Positions 32,423-42,306 of a stretch of DNA of 64,000 nucleotides are shown here, piece by piece. Made by a program: the position numbers and the translations under genes. The first letter of the stretch is position 1, and each line of letters begins with the position of its first letter. Location of the stretch: positions 706,102-770,101 of the forward strand of contig MNCI01009017.1 in the NCBI GenBank assembly GCA_015680685.1. Direction: 5' to 3'. The notes beneath the pieces were generated by a model, which saw nothing but the letters and a program-made list of their open reading frames with translations, was not told the origin of the DNA and made no database searches. This stretch comes from Gnetum montanum (taxonomy: Eukaryota > Streptophyta > Gnetopsida > Gnetales > Gnetaceae).

Positions 32423-34567
32423 TGTACTGACTTAAATCGTCGGTGTAAGGCTGGAAGGGAAACAAACACTGAGAGATCATTGGGTAGCCACAACGGACCC
32501 TGCCTTCGCTTGAGGGCAAGTTGGAAAAGGGAACGAAGGCAGAGTGCCTTGGATGGTTTGCACGCAAATCAACCAAGGACTTCCCCTAGCGTAAGCTACG
32601 GCTAGCGCCGGGGTTATCGTAAACAGGATGTAAACGAAATGTAAACAATGATAAACGTACGTGAATAGAATTATATTGCAAACAAAGCATAAACCAAAGT
32701 AAATAATGCAAATAGGAGGCAATGATGAAATTGTATTATATTGTTTTAAAAAGAATGTGCACTGGTCAAAGCGTAGTTGCACAAGTGTGAATGGCAAGTC
32801 AAACGCCTAGCCCCGGAAAAATGTGACAGGATGATGTGACGATATGAGAAGAACTTGGAAGCCAAAAATTGGATGTGCCAAGCGCCCAAGGATTGCAAGT
32901 TTTATCCTCCTTCGGAATCACCAATTTCTCCAATCTTTGCCTCCTCCAATCTTCTTCTCCTTCTTGCTGCTTTTGCTTTGCTTCTCTTTGCCTCCTTGTT
33001 CTTGCTTGTTGTTGTTGTCTTCATTCTTTGTTGCTCCTTTGCCAATTTGTGTGAATTGGTAGGGTATTTATAGGTTTGGGCTAGGGTTTTGGCTAGGGTT
33101 TGCTTTGACCAGGTTCAATGTATCTATGCTTGAAAGTTGTCCATGAGTTGGATGTGTGTTGGCAATTTTGCTTTTCTTGGCCAGGTTCAATGTATTTTAC
33201 AACTTATGGGTCATTTGAGCCCATAAAAAATACAAATAATTAAAAATACAAGCCCTTGAGCCATAAAACTTTAGGAAATTTTAAAAAAAGATGTGCGGCG
33301 GCGGCCCTTGATTAAAAATATTATTTTTTTGAAGGCTGGACAAGGATCAGAGAGCGGAATCGTGATTTTGTCACTGGGGCGGTCGAAGGGGGAGGACGAC
33401 AGGCTCGGCGGGCAGAGGAGTGCCAGGCACGGCAGCGGCAGGGACGCGGTAGGAGGCAATAGTAGCGGGAGTCAACGGGCGACGCGTCAGAGAGACCAGC
33501 ACGGCGGGCACAGCACAGGAACGCGCAGGCTCGGGAGTGGGAGCAGTGGCGGCGTCGGGCAGATTGGGGAGTCAGCAACGCGACGGAAAAGTGAGATGGC
33601 TGCAGCGGAGAGCGACGGCGCAGCAGTGCGGCAACGGCAAAATAGCGACGCAGCCGCAGCAGAAACAACAGCGCGGCGCAGAGGAAACAGCACGGCAGGC
33701 CACGTGGGAGAGAGCAGCGATGCAACAGACAAACGTGAAGTGAGGTGGCGGGAGCACAGAGGATGCGTGCAGTAGTCAGCAAACAACGGGATAGCCTGAA
33801 AACAGCAATGTGGGGGCAGCGACGCGGACAGCGACGTGAGCATAAAATCCTTTCCAGGGAAAATTGACATCACTCGACGATTTATAGATGCTGAAAAGAA
33901 TCCGCGCCGAAAGTTATAGGAGGTGTCGAGCTATTCGATTGCGTAGCCAGAAACCAGGCAGCGCGAGGCTTTGCCGGTCCACTTCATTTGGTGCCACGGG
34001 TCCTCCGCGGTGGCGATGCCGGGCTGGTCGGCGTCCAGGAAATCGTCCACCGTAGAACAATGGCCATGCTCATTTTTCTGCGTCTTCTTCTTCTCCTCTT
34101 CTTTAACCTGAAACTCCGTCGCGGCGGTGATCCTATTTTCGCTGTCGGGGCCGTAGTTCATCTCCAGAACGATGACCACGTACGCCGAGAGCACCACTAC
34201 GCATAATGCCAACATTTTAACCAGCAACACAAATCCTGCGCCGGAGAATGCATCCGCCGCTTTGCGCATGGCGGTGGTTGGAGCACAGAGATGTCAGCGT
34301 AGTGAGTGGCAGTGATGCAGGGAAGGTGCACGTGGAGGCACAGAGAATAGTGGCGTGGGAGCAAACAGCAGTGGCAGGGACAATGCAGCAGCGGCAAGCA
34401 GCGAGGCATTGACGTGGCAGGCAGCGCAGGGGTCCATTGCTGGGGTTATACTATTTTGTGCATTTTCCCGAATCCAATGTGCACGTGAATAATAGCCGTC
34501 GCTAATGCACCATTAAGGGATACAAATTTCCATTTAAAAATGCTAAGCTGAAATTAGTGGTGTTTCA
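32423..34567 (-). repeat. Element F 3' LTR (2145 bp)
   Basis: On the minus strand it starts TGAAACACCACTAATTTC and ends AAGTCAGTACA. A TATA box (TATAAATA, 33065-33072) with a CAACAACAACAAG leader-like stretch after it splits it into a U3 of about 1.5 kb and R/U5 of about 0.6 kb. About 33290-34440 is strongly GC-rich, unlike the AT-rich ends. Confidence 0.9.
33931..34269 (-). CDS. ORF in U3 of Element F, possible captured host sequence
   Basis: This 112-codon ORF starts MRKAADAFSG and has a hydrophobic segment at about residues 12-36 (VLLVKMLALCVVVLSAYVV), which looks like a signal anchor. A charged Lys/Glu stretch (KEEEKKKTQKNEH) follows, then DDFLDADQPGIATAEDPWHQ. It ends at a TAG where the other LTR has CAG and continues. 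It is not a retroviral domain and I do not recognise the family. GC content and texture differ from the rest of the element, which suggests host DNA picked up in the LTR. The two copies differ at about 11 residues, so selection on the protein is doubtful. Confidence 0.4.
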   Translation of the reverse strand: MRKAADAFSGAGFVLLVKMLALCVVVLSAYVVIVLEMNYGPDSENRITAATEFQVKEEEKKKTQKNEHGHCSTVDDFLDADQPGIATAEDPWHQMKWTGKASRCLVSGYAIE

Positions 34568-34582
34568 TTGGTCCCTCTTTGT
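34568..34582 (-). promoter_or_regulatory. Polypurine tract of Element F
   Basis: Minus-strand AAAGAGGGACCAA lies directly before the LTR start TGAAACAC. It fixes the element's direction. Confidence 0.8.
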
Positions 34583-35730
34583 TGACGTCTAGAGGAATTC
34601 ACCTGAGAGGCGTCCACAAAGAAGTGCAAACACCATGAACAAACAAAGCATCAAACATTAACCGTTAGCCCTTGGCTGGATATTATCGCACCGTTTTCAA
34701 AAGTACATGGGAATGAGGGGAGTGTGGTTCAAGATGCAAGGGAATCGATTGTAACCAAGGAGGCTAGGAGGTTAAGGATGATGATTGCTGCTGGGATTTG
34801 TGGGGGAGGAGTGCTCTCTCATGCATGAGTTATGTCATTTGGTCCTTGTCAACAACCGGGTTTTTTCGGCAGACTTGGAACCAAGAGATAGGAGGTGCAT
34901 TCTTTGGAGAAACGGGACTCTTATAGAGTATTTGCGGGGCCCGTTGTAAACAGCCAAAGCCACGCAATGATGTGTAACATGGTCTCTTTGAGACACAAGT
35001 GTAACTATTTTTCAAGACAATTGCCTTCTCGCCTAGGGCTTGTATGAGAATGGCCAATAGTCTTTTGTTTATGATGTCAGCGGGGTCTTGAAGACCTTTT
35101 CCGTGCATTTTGCTCTTTGACCATTTTTTTGTTTTATTTTTGTGTTTTTTTTTCTTTTTTATTTTTTTCGGTCTTTTTGAAAGAGCTTGCTTTTTGTGCC
35201 GTGCTTGTGTTTGAGCACTTGCATTTTGCATCATGTACCGTGTATTGTGTTTTGCATCGCAACTGCTTAGAGAGCTACAGTGTGCAACAGTGTACCAAGA
35301 GTTTTGAGATGAGTGGAATGTATCAAGAGGGGGTGTAATCGAATAGGATAAGGGAGCATGATTGGGAAATGGGGGATGCATCGGGAATCGGGAATGTACT
35401 TATGAACGGATTGATTAACCCAGTCGAATGCGTCAGGAAAAATGTGATACCTTGTTGTCATGATGAAGTGCATCTATGCACGAATGCCTCAGAAGTGTCA
35501 TCCTGCAAACACAACTCCAAGAAGACAAGAAAACCACAAATGAACAGGCAGCTAAACACTTTAAACAGGGAGATGGAGTCACCGCGTGCAGTTTCCAAAG
35601 CAAAGAAAATCATGAAGATCATTAGTTTCATTAGGCCCCATGGGATGAATCGTGCAACAAGTCTATGTGTAACAGGAACAGCCAACTGCAACAACATGTC
35701 TTTTCCAATTTTGCCTGGTCATCAATGACG
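34583..35730 (-). other. Element F 3' noncoding region
   Basis: No retroviral domain is seen. A minus-strand ORF at 34830-35381 contains a Lys-rich run that comes from a plus-strand T-rich tract, so I treat it as chance. The region separates the hairpin array from the LTR. Confidence 0.5.
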
Positions 35731-35734
35731 TTGC

Positions 35735-36680
35735 TAGTTTATAGTCTTAGCGGACTATTGTGGATTAGTTTCACATCATAACCCCTTGGACGGTGCCAGT
35801 TTAGCGTCGTAGCAGACGGTGCATTGCTAGTTTATAGTCATGGCGGACTATGAAGAGGCAAACTAGTTTATAGTCTTAGTGGACTCTGGATGCTAGTTTC
35901 ATGTCATGGCGGACGGATGTAGCAATTTAGTGTCATACCGGACAGAACTCTGTGGTATCAGTTTTAAGTCATAATCCCAGGACTATCTGTGCCAGTTTAT
36001 AGTCATAGTGGATTGATGCTTACCTTGGTTGTGTAAAGTGTGATGCTGCATGCATGGTCATGCTGTGTCCTTGCGAGATCCTGTAAAAATCAACTAGGAA
36101 GAAAACAACATCAAGCAACACCTGCCATACATAAAGTTAGAATGTACGAATGAAAGAAAGGCAATGCAAAAAGTGATAGTTTTAGGCCATTTCGGGCCGT
36201 AAGCTAGTTTAAGGCCTTTTTTGGGCCATGTATTTTTGTAGTTTTATGTTTTTTATTGTTTTTCTTTGTTTTCTAGAGTATATGTGTGCAACTAAATGTA
36301 AGTTTGAAAAAGAAGGTAACAACCGTGCATGAATCTAAATTGTAACTTGTAACTTGTAAGCGGAAATTTAATGTAAGATGATGAGAGTTTGTAAATATGT
36401 AATTTGTTGGCTCTAGCTTAAAGCCATTTTGGGCTTGGTACATCAGTTTAAAGTCTTGATGGACTATTTCATCTGTTGTTAAAGAAAGTATTACTAGTTT
36501 TATGCCATGATGGGCCAAAGGTAGTAATGTTTTCAAGAAGTTTTAAATGAAATCGGCCATTTCTGACCGTGGCTAGTTTAATATCATTGCGGACGTGTCC
36601 TTGTTTAATGTCATTTCGGACAGTTCGTAGTTTAACGTCGTTTCGGACAATTCATAGTTTAACATCATTTCGGACAGTTC
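35735..36680 (-). repeat. Array of about 19 small hairpin repeats
   Basis: A motif of about 24 bases recurs at irregular spacing (plus-strand form CTAGTTTAtaGTCatggcGGAC). In many copies the bases around a 6-base loop form a stem: ATAGTC/GACTAT at 35741 and 35834, CGTC/GACG at 35805, TGTC/GACA at about 35930 and 36609, GGCC/GGCC at 36184, AAGCC/GGCTT at 36421, AGTC/GACT at 36451. The stem sequence changes but pairing is kept. A few copies (near 36580, 36660) do not pair well. Another copy lies inside the gag ORF at about 37979. Function unknown. Confidence 0.75.
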
Positions 36681-36692
36681 GTATCATTCTTT

Positions 36693-39600
36693 TTAGTTGT
36701 TGAGTTGCTTCTTGATCTTTTGTAACTTAATGTGTGGGGCTGGGTGTATGGGTATAATTTTATATTCACCTTCCCCTTCATCAGTGATGTCAAAGGGTAG
36801 TTCTGACCAAGAGTCATCAATGGGAATGGCTCCTATGTCTGTGTCTTCTTGTGTTTCTTCAGTGCTAGTTGGATTGTGAGTCAATGTTGGGTTCGCATTT
36901 TGATGTATGTCTATGGTTTCTTGTTTAGGCTTAATGAACTCAATTTTGGAACCTTGATCCACCTCAAGGCATGAGGAAATGATTGATGATGTTGTATCCC
37001 CATGTATGATGATCTCACCACCCTCGTAAGGTAGATGTATCTCCTGATGGATTGGTGAAGATACGGCTTTAAGTTGAGCTAGCCAAGGACATCCTAGGAT
37101 CAGATTAAACCCTGGCATTTCATCAACCACTATGAATTCAGCTGATGTAGGGAATTGGTCTCCGGCTACAAAGGCTAAGTTGATTGTACCCTTGGCCGTG
37201 ACATGTGATCCATTAAAGGATTTTAGACATGTGGTTTTAGTTGGCCTGATTTCATCTGCCAGGCCTAGCTTGTCGATGACGGAGTACAAGACTACGTTCG
37301 TTGCTGCACCATCATCAACATGCACTCTGCGGATGATGCACTGCCCAACACAAGTGCTAATGGATAGTGGAGCTGTTGTGACTTCCCCTCGTTCGGGGTT
37401 AACTTTAACTGCATCATCATGAAAGGCTAAGGTATTTGAACCCAATCCTTGTGGTGTGTGTTGCGAAATCGTTGCACAGATGGATTCTTCGTTTGCGGGG
37501 ATGTCCTCTGTAATAGGAATGGATGCTAATGTTTGAGCCAAGGCTTTGCGGTGAGTGGCTGAAGTCATGACCAGGTCGTACAAACTCATCGTTGTGTTCT
37601 TTTGTTTTAGCGCTTGTTTTACTTGGGTTAGTGCAGCTACGAAGTCCTTGTCATTAGCTATTGTGTTGGTTTTAACTTCCTCCGTGAAGCTTGAGAGATA
37701 GACCTCTCGGGAGGGGGACTTAGGCTTGGTTTGCTTGGGGGTAGGGGCCCCAGTGTTCAGTTGTTGTTTGCTAGTTGTGGCCTTTGCTTCGGTCATGGGA
37801 GTTGTGAGGTGCTTACGTTCCCATTTGGTGGGCCTAGTCGGGTTGCTAGTGGGGTCAACCCTTGGAGGAGGAGGGATCGAGATGTTGTCCACTATTGGGC
37901 TTTGGGTAGGTGAGGGGTCATCTCGTTGTGGCACTCTTATGACGAAAGGTTGCTTAGCGGTTTTTGTTGCTGCATCATGCCAGTTTAACGTCTTAGCGGA
38001 CGATGTCTGTGGAGCCTTGACCACAAAGGGTGTTGTGGGTGCCTGGGGTGGTACCTTGATAACAAAGGGAGGCCTCTTGTTTGTGGAGGCTAGGGGAATC
38101 CTTGCCTTACTGGGAGGCACACGGATCACAAAAGGTTTTTGCAGGACGTCTTGTTTGTTTTCCATATGGATAGTATTAATCACATATGGGGCATCGTTGA
38201 TTTTGGTATTGAGAGGATCTTTATAGACCCCCATGGATTGATTTTGGGGCCTTACTGGGTTTGTCTCGTCGAATGCTACTTCACCCCCATCTATCATGCG
38301 TTGTATGTCTTGCTTCAATGCATAGCAGTAATCAGTCCCATGACCACACCGTTGATGATACTCACAAAACCTATCCAACCTAAAGCCTTTTGGGATAGGG
38401 GGTTCGTTGGGTGTTGCTAAGGCTGGATTTTTGGCCAATTCGCAAAAGCGATCATGTCTTTGTGAGGCCGCAGGAGACATTTGTTTATGTTGAATTAACC
38501 CAGCCTTTAGAAGTTGATCAAGCATTTGTGAAGGCTTCATGGGCAATGGTGTGTACTGAGTAGGGTCTTTTCTTTCGAAGGTACATGCATGACCTATGTT
38601 GTTATTTCTATTTGAGGAGCTTTCAGGTGTATGAGTGGGTGCTGTTCTTTCATAGTTGTTTAGGATAGTGGGTTGTTTTCCCTCAGCCACTGCTGCTACC
38701 ATTGTTTTGGGTTTATCTTTCCTTATGTGTTGGCTTCTAAAGGTTGAGTAGGCTGGGTCATTACTTGTTTGTGCCGCTTCTTCTATGTCTTTGATTTGTA
38801 CAAATGCTTGGCTCAATGTGCGGGCTTTTAGGTAGTAAAGTTTTGACTTAATAAAGTCATTCACGGCTGACTTAAGGATAGTGAGTAAATATGTTTCGGG
38901 GATAGGTTCATGAAGTTCGTTTAAGGCTGCACTCCACCTTTGGATAAATTTCTGTGCTGGCTCTAATGGCGCTTGTTTAATTTGAATCAAGCTATCTAAT
39001 GTGGCTTCAGGTTTCAGATTGTATTTGAAACGGGTGACAAATTGATGCAACAAATTCTCTAAAGAAGATATGGAGCTACGAGGTAGAGATCGGTACCAGT
39101 CTAAGGCTTTTCCGGTTAAGGACATTGCAAACACTCGCAAGATTACATGGGGCCATGCTTGAAGTAAAAGGCTTTCAGTTCTAAATGTTACTAGGTGGGC
39201 ATTTGGGTCCCCTTCTCCATTGTACTTGGTCAGTTGAGGTAATGAGACTCCTTTTGGCAAGGTCAAGGGTGGAACTGAGGGGTCAATTGGGTCATCTTGA
39301 TAGAAATCTAGTACCTTGACTTCCTCATTGTTGAAAGTTTTAAGGTGTTTTAATTCTTTTGCCAACGAGTGCACCATTTTTTGTGTGTCTGCCCATTCTT
39401 GGGCGGTAGGCAAACCAATGGGTTGAGTTGATTGTGGATGATAATGGTTTAATTGTTGCATTGTTTGTGGAAAAGCATGTTGTTGGGCTAAGATTTGTTG
39501 AGGTGGGATGGTATTCGGGACTGAGACTACTGGTGGAACCCATTGCCTAGCCACATGTTGTGAAGTAATACCTTGAACATGTTGGGTAGGAGTAATTAAT

Positions 39601-40100
39601 GGTGCCCTATGAATTTGTATCTGGGGTATGTAATGGGTGGATGTGGAAGCTGGTATGACTGATGGTGTTCCAACTACTTGAGGTTGGGGGATTGTCCCTA
39701 TGTTGGTTTGGGGGAGTTGCTGGGACTGCATTGGTGGAGGAATTATGGAAGTGGATGCATCAGAGTGAATGTTATTGAGCACGAAGAAGATAGGGATGGA
39801 AAGGGAAACAGGTGCTTGAATGTTTGTGGATGAAAAAGGAAACATATTTTCTTCTAGGAAAGGATGGGATAATAGGTTTGTNNNNNNNNNNNNNNNNNNN
39901 NNNNNNNNNNNNNNNNNNNNNNNNNNNNNNNNNNNNNNNNNNNNNNNNNNNNNNNNNNNNNNNNNNNNNNNNNNNNNNNNNNNNNNNNNNNNNNNNNNNN
40001 NNNNNNNNNNNNNNNNNNNNNNNNNNNNNNNNNNNNNNNNNNNNNNNNNNNNNNNNNNNNNNNNNNNNNNNNNNNNNNNNNNNNNNNNNNTCAAAGTCAT
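36693..40100 (-). CDS. Element F Gag-protease polyprotein
   Basis: The frame is open for 1135 codons, about 70 of them unknown bases (39882-40090), so the start is not visible. The N-terminal half is Pro/Gln/Thr rich. The gag core is at about residues 290-450 (PQLTKYNGEGDPNAHLVTFR, MSLTGKALDWYRSL, FVTRFKYNLKPEATLDSL). A knuckle-like FCEYHQRCGHGTDYCYALK follows. Four PFVI(R/K)VP repeats come next, at about residues 645-730. A retropepsin lies near the end (VHVDDGAATNVV, then FNLILGCPWLAQL). It stops at KIKKQLNN without RT. Long and free of stops, it is the best preserved ORF in the window. It could supply particles, with pol in trans. Confidence 0.85.
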   Translation of the reverse strand: MTLXXXXXXXXXXXXXXXXXXXXXXXXXXXXXXXXXXXXXXXXXXXXXXXXXXXXXXXXXXXXXXXXXXXXXXTNLLSHPFLEENMFPFSSTNIQAPVSLSIPIFFVLNNIHSDASTSIIPPPMQSQQLPQTNIGTIPQPQVVGTPSVIPASTSTHYIPQIQIHRAPLITPTQHVQGITSQHVARQWVPPVVSVPNTIPPQQILAQQHAFPQTMQQLNHYHPQSTQPIGLPTAQEWADTQKMVHSLAKELKHLKTFNNEEVKVLDFYQDDPIDPSVPPLTLPKGVSLPQLTKYNGEGDPNAHLVTFRTESLLLQAWPHVILRVFAMSLTGKALDWYRSLPRSSISSLENLLHQFVTRFKYNLKPEATLDSLIQIKQAPLEPAQKFIQRWSAALNELHEPIPETYLLTILKSAVNDFIKSKLYYLKARTLSQAFVQIKDIEEAAQTSNDPAYSTFRSQHIRKDKPKTMVAAVAEGKQPTILNNYERTAPTHTPESSSNRNNNIGHACTFERKDPTQYTPLPMKPSQMLDQLLKAGLIQHKQMSPAASQRHDRFCELAKNPALATPNEPPIPKGFRLDRFCEYHQRCGHGTDYCYALKQDIQRMIDGGEVAFDETNPVRPQNQSMGVYKDPLNTKINDAPYVINTIHMENKQDVLQKPFVIRVPPSKARIPLASTNKRPPFVIKVPPQAPTTPFVVKAPQTSSAKTLNWHDAATKTAKQPFVIRVPQRDDPSPTQSPIVDNISIPPPPRVDPTSNPTRPTKWERKHLTTPMTEAKATTSKQQLNTGAPTPKQTKPKSPSREVYLSSFTEEVKTNTIANDKDFVAALTQVKQALKQKNTTMSLYDLVMTSATHRKALAQTLASIPITEDIPANEESICATISQHTPQGLGSNTLAFHDDAVKVNPERGEVTTAPLSISTCVGQCIIRRVHVDDGAATNVVLYSVIDKLGLADEIRPTKTTCLKSFNGSHVTAKGTINLAFVAGDQFPTSAEFIVVDEMPGFNLILGCPWLAQLKAVSSPIHQEIHLPYEGGEIIIHGDTTSSIISSCLEVDQGSKIEFIKPKQETIDIHQNANPTLTHNPTSTEETQEDTDIGAIPIDDSWSELPFDITDEGEGEYKIIPIHPAPHIKLQKIKKQLNN
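39882..40090. other. Assembly gap (209 N)
   Basis: Unknown bases near the 5' end of the Element F internal region; hides the start of gag and perhaps the primer site. Confidence 0.99.
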
Positions 40101-40139
40101 CTTCTTCGTGTTGAGGCTCTATGGGAGGTAGTTGTANAA

Positions 40140-42301
40140 TGTACTGACTTAAATCGTCGGTGTAAGGCTGGAAGGGAAACAAACACCGAGAGATCGTTGG
40201 GCAGCCACAACAGACCCTACCTTCGCTTGAGGGCAAGCTAGAAAAGGGAACGAAGGCAGAGTGCCTTGGATGGTTTGCATGCAAATCAACCAAGGACTTC
40301 CCCTAGCGTAAGCTACGGCTAGCGCTGGGGTTATCGTAAACAGGATGTAAACGAAATGTAAACAATGATACGAAATGTAAATAAAACGTACGTGAATGAA
40401 TTATATTGCAAACAAAGCATAAACCAAAGTAAATAATGCAAATAGGAGGCAATGATGAAACTGTATTATATTGTTTTAAAAAGAATGTGCACCGGTCAAA
40501 GCGTAGTTGCACAAGTGTGAATGGCAAGTCAAATGCCTAGCCCTAGAAAAATGTGACAGGATGATGTGACGATATGAGAAGAACTTGGAAGCCAAAAATC
40601 GGATGTGCCGAGCACCCAAGGATTGCAAGTTTTATCCTCCTTCGGAATCGCCAATTTCTCCAATCTTTGCCTCCTCCAATCTTCTTCTCCTTCTTGCTGC
40701 TTTTGCTTTGCTTCTCTTTGCCTCCTTGTTCTTGCTTGTTGTTGTTGTCTTCGTTCTTTGTTGCTCCTTTGCCAATTTGTGTGAATTGGTAGGGTAATTA
40801 TAGGTTTGGGCTAGGGTTTTGGCTAGGGTTTGCTTTGACCAGGTTCAATGTATCTATGCTTGAAAGTTGTCCATGAGTTGGATGTGTGTTGGCAATTTTG
40901 CTTTTCTTGGCCAGGTTCAATGTATTTTACAACTTATGGGTCATTTGAGCCCATAAAAAATACAAATAATTAAAAATACAAGCCCTTGAGCCATAAAACT
41001 TTAGGAAATTTTAAAAAAAGATGTCCAGCGGCGGTGGCCCTTGATTAAAAATATTATTTTTTTTGAAGGTTGGACAAGGATCAGAGAGCGGAATCGTGAT
41101 TTTGTCACTGGGGCAGTTGAAGGGGGAGGACGACAGGCTCGGCGGGTAGAGGAGTGCCAGGCACGGCAGCGGCAGGGACACGGCAGGAGGCAGCAGTAGC
41201 GGGAGTCGGCGGGCGATGCGTCAGAGAGACCAGCACGGCGGGCACGGCATAGGAACGCGCAGGCTCGGGAGTGGGAGCAATGGCGGCGTCGGGCAGACAG
41301 GGGAGTCAGCGATGCGGCGGAAAAGCGAGATGGCCGCAGCGGAGAGCGACGGCGCAGTAGTGCGGCAACGGCAAAACAGCGACACAGCCGCAGCAGAAAC
41401 AGCAGCGCGGCGCAGAGGAAACAGCACGGCAGGCCACGTGGGAGAGAGCAGCGATGCAACAGACAGACGCGAAGCGAGGTGGCGGGAGCATAGAGGACGT
41501 GTGCAGCAGTCAGCAAACAACGTGACGGCCAGAAAATAGCAATGTGGGGGCAGCGACGCGAACAACGACGTGAGCATAAAATCCTTTCCAGGGAAAATTG
41601 ACACCACTCGACGATTTACAGATGCTGAAAAGAATCCGCACCGGAAGTTATAGGAGGTGTCGAGCTGTTCGATTGCGTAGCCAGAAACCAGGCAGCGCAA
41701 GGATTTGCCGGTCCACTTCATTTGGTGCCACGGGTCCTCCGCGGTGGCGATGCCGGGCTGGTCGGCGTCTAGGAAATCGTCCATCGTAGTACAATGGCCA
41801 TGCTCATTTTTCTGCATCTTCTTCTTCTCCTCTTCTTTAACCTGAAACTCCGTCACGGCGGTGATCCTATTTTCGCTGTCGGGGCCACAGTTCATCTCCA
41901 AAATGATGACCACGTACGCCGAGAGCACCACTGTGCATAATGCCAACATTTTAACCAGCAGCACAGATCCTACGCCGGAGAATGCATCCGCCGCTTTGCG
42001 CATGGCGGTGGTTGGAGCACAGAGATGTCAGCGCAGTGAGTGGCAGTGACGCAGGGAAGGTGCACGTGGAGGCACAGAGAACAGCGGCATGGGAGCAAAC
42101 AGCAGTGGCAGGGACGATGCAGCAGCGGCAAGCAGCGAGGCGTTGACGTGACAGGCATCGCGGGGGTCCATTGTTGGGGTTATACTATTTTGTGCATTTC
42201 CCCGAATCCAATGTGCACGTGAATAATAGTCGTCGCTAATGCACCATTAAGGCATACAAATTTTCATTTAAAAATGCTAAGCTGAAATTAGTGGTGTTTC
42301 A
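40140..42301 (-). repeat. Element F 5' LTR (2162 bp)
   Basis: Homologous along its full length to 32423-34567. The TATA box position reads TATAATTA here (about 40796-40803) against TATAAATA in the other LTR. The GC-rich U3 block is at about 41025-42175. Confidence 0.9.
41221..42003 (-). CDS. U3 ORF of Element F, longer copy
   Basis: This is the same ORF as 33931-34269, but open for 260 codons because a CAG stands where the other copy has TAG. Residues 1-112 match the shorter copy. Residues 113-150 (LDTSYNFRCGFFSASVNRR) look like a natural continuation. The rest is Ser/Cys/Leu/Arg-rich and reads like a chance frame through GC-rich DNA. Not recognised. Confidence 0.35.
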   Translation of the reverse strand: MRKAADAFSGVGSVLLVKMLALCTVVLSAYVVIILEMNCGPDSENRITAVTEFQVKEEEKKKMQKNEHGHCTTMDDFLDADQPGIATAEDPWHQMKWTGKSLRCLVSGYAIEQLDTSYNFRCGFFSASVNRRVVSIFPGKDFMLTSLFASLPPHCYFLAVTLFADCCTRPLCSRHLASRLSVASLLSPTWPAVLFPLRRAAVSAAAVSLFCRCRTTAPSLSAAAISLFRRIADSPVCPTPPLLPLPSLRVPMPCPPCWSL

Positions 42302-42306
42302 ATAAG
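42302..42306 (+). repeat. Target duplication ATAAG, right
   Basis: Exact partner of 32418-32422. Confidence 0.93.

Larger units (their letters stand above)
32423..42301 (-). mobile_element. Element F: gag-protease LTR element without pol
   Basis: It has two long LTRs (32423-34567 and 40140-42301) starting TG and ending CA, and an exact ATAAG duplication on both sides. Direction is minus: the polypurine tract AAAGAGGGACCAA sits just inside the left LTR and the gag-protease ORF runs on the minus strand. No RT, RNase H or integrase is found in 34568-36692. It is a 9.9-kb non-autonomous element of a different gypsy family from A-E. A primer site next to the right LTR could not be recognised; a single unknown base at 40137 lies there. 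Counting the first 195 LTR bases by eye gave 9 differences, all transitions. Confidence 0.9.

Noticed and set aside
32844-33073. Leu/Ser-rich plus-strand ORFs in Element F LTR
   Set aside because: They are the antisense of the transcribed leader after the TATA box; two overlapping frames both look signal-peptide-like only because of CTT-rich DNA.
33293-33782. Several overlapping ORFs on both strands in GC-rich U3
   Set aside because: High GC lowers stop frequency; Arg/Ala/Ser/Cys-rich readings in all frames look like chance.
34830-35381. 183-codon minus-strand ORF with a Lys-rich run
   Set aside because: The Lys run is the complement of a T-rich tract; no family resemblance and no support for translation.
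35735-36680. CRISPR-like array
   Set aside because: Repeats are short, variable and unevenly spaced with no unique spacers, and this is eukaryotic DNA.
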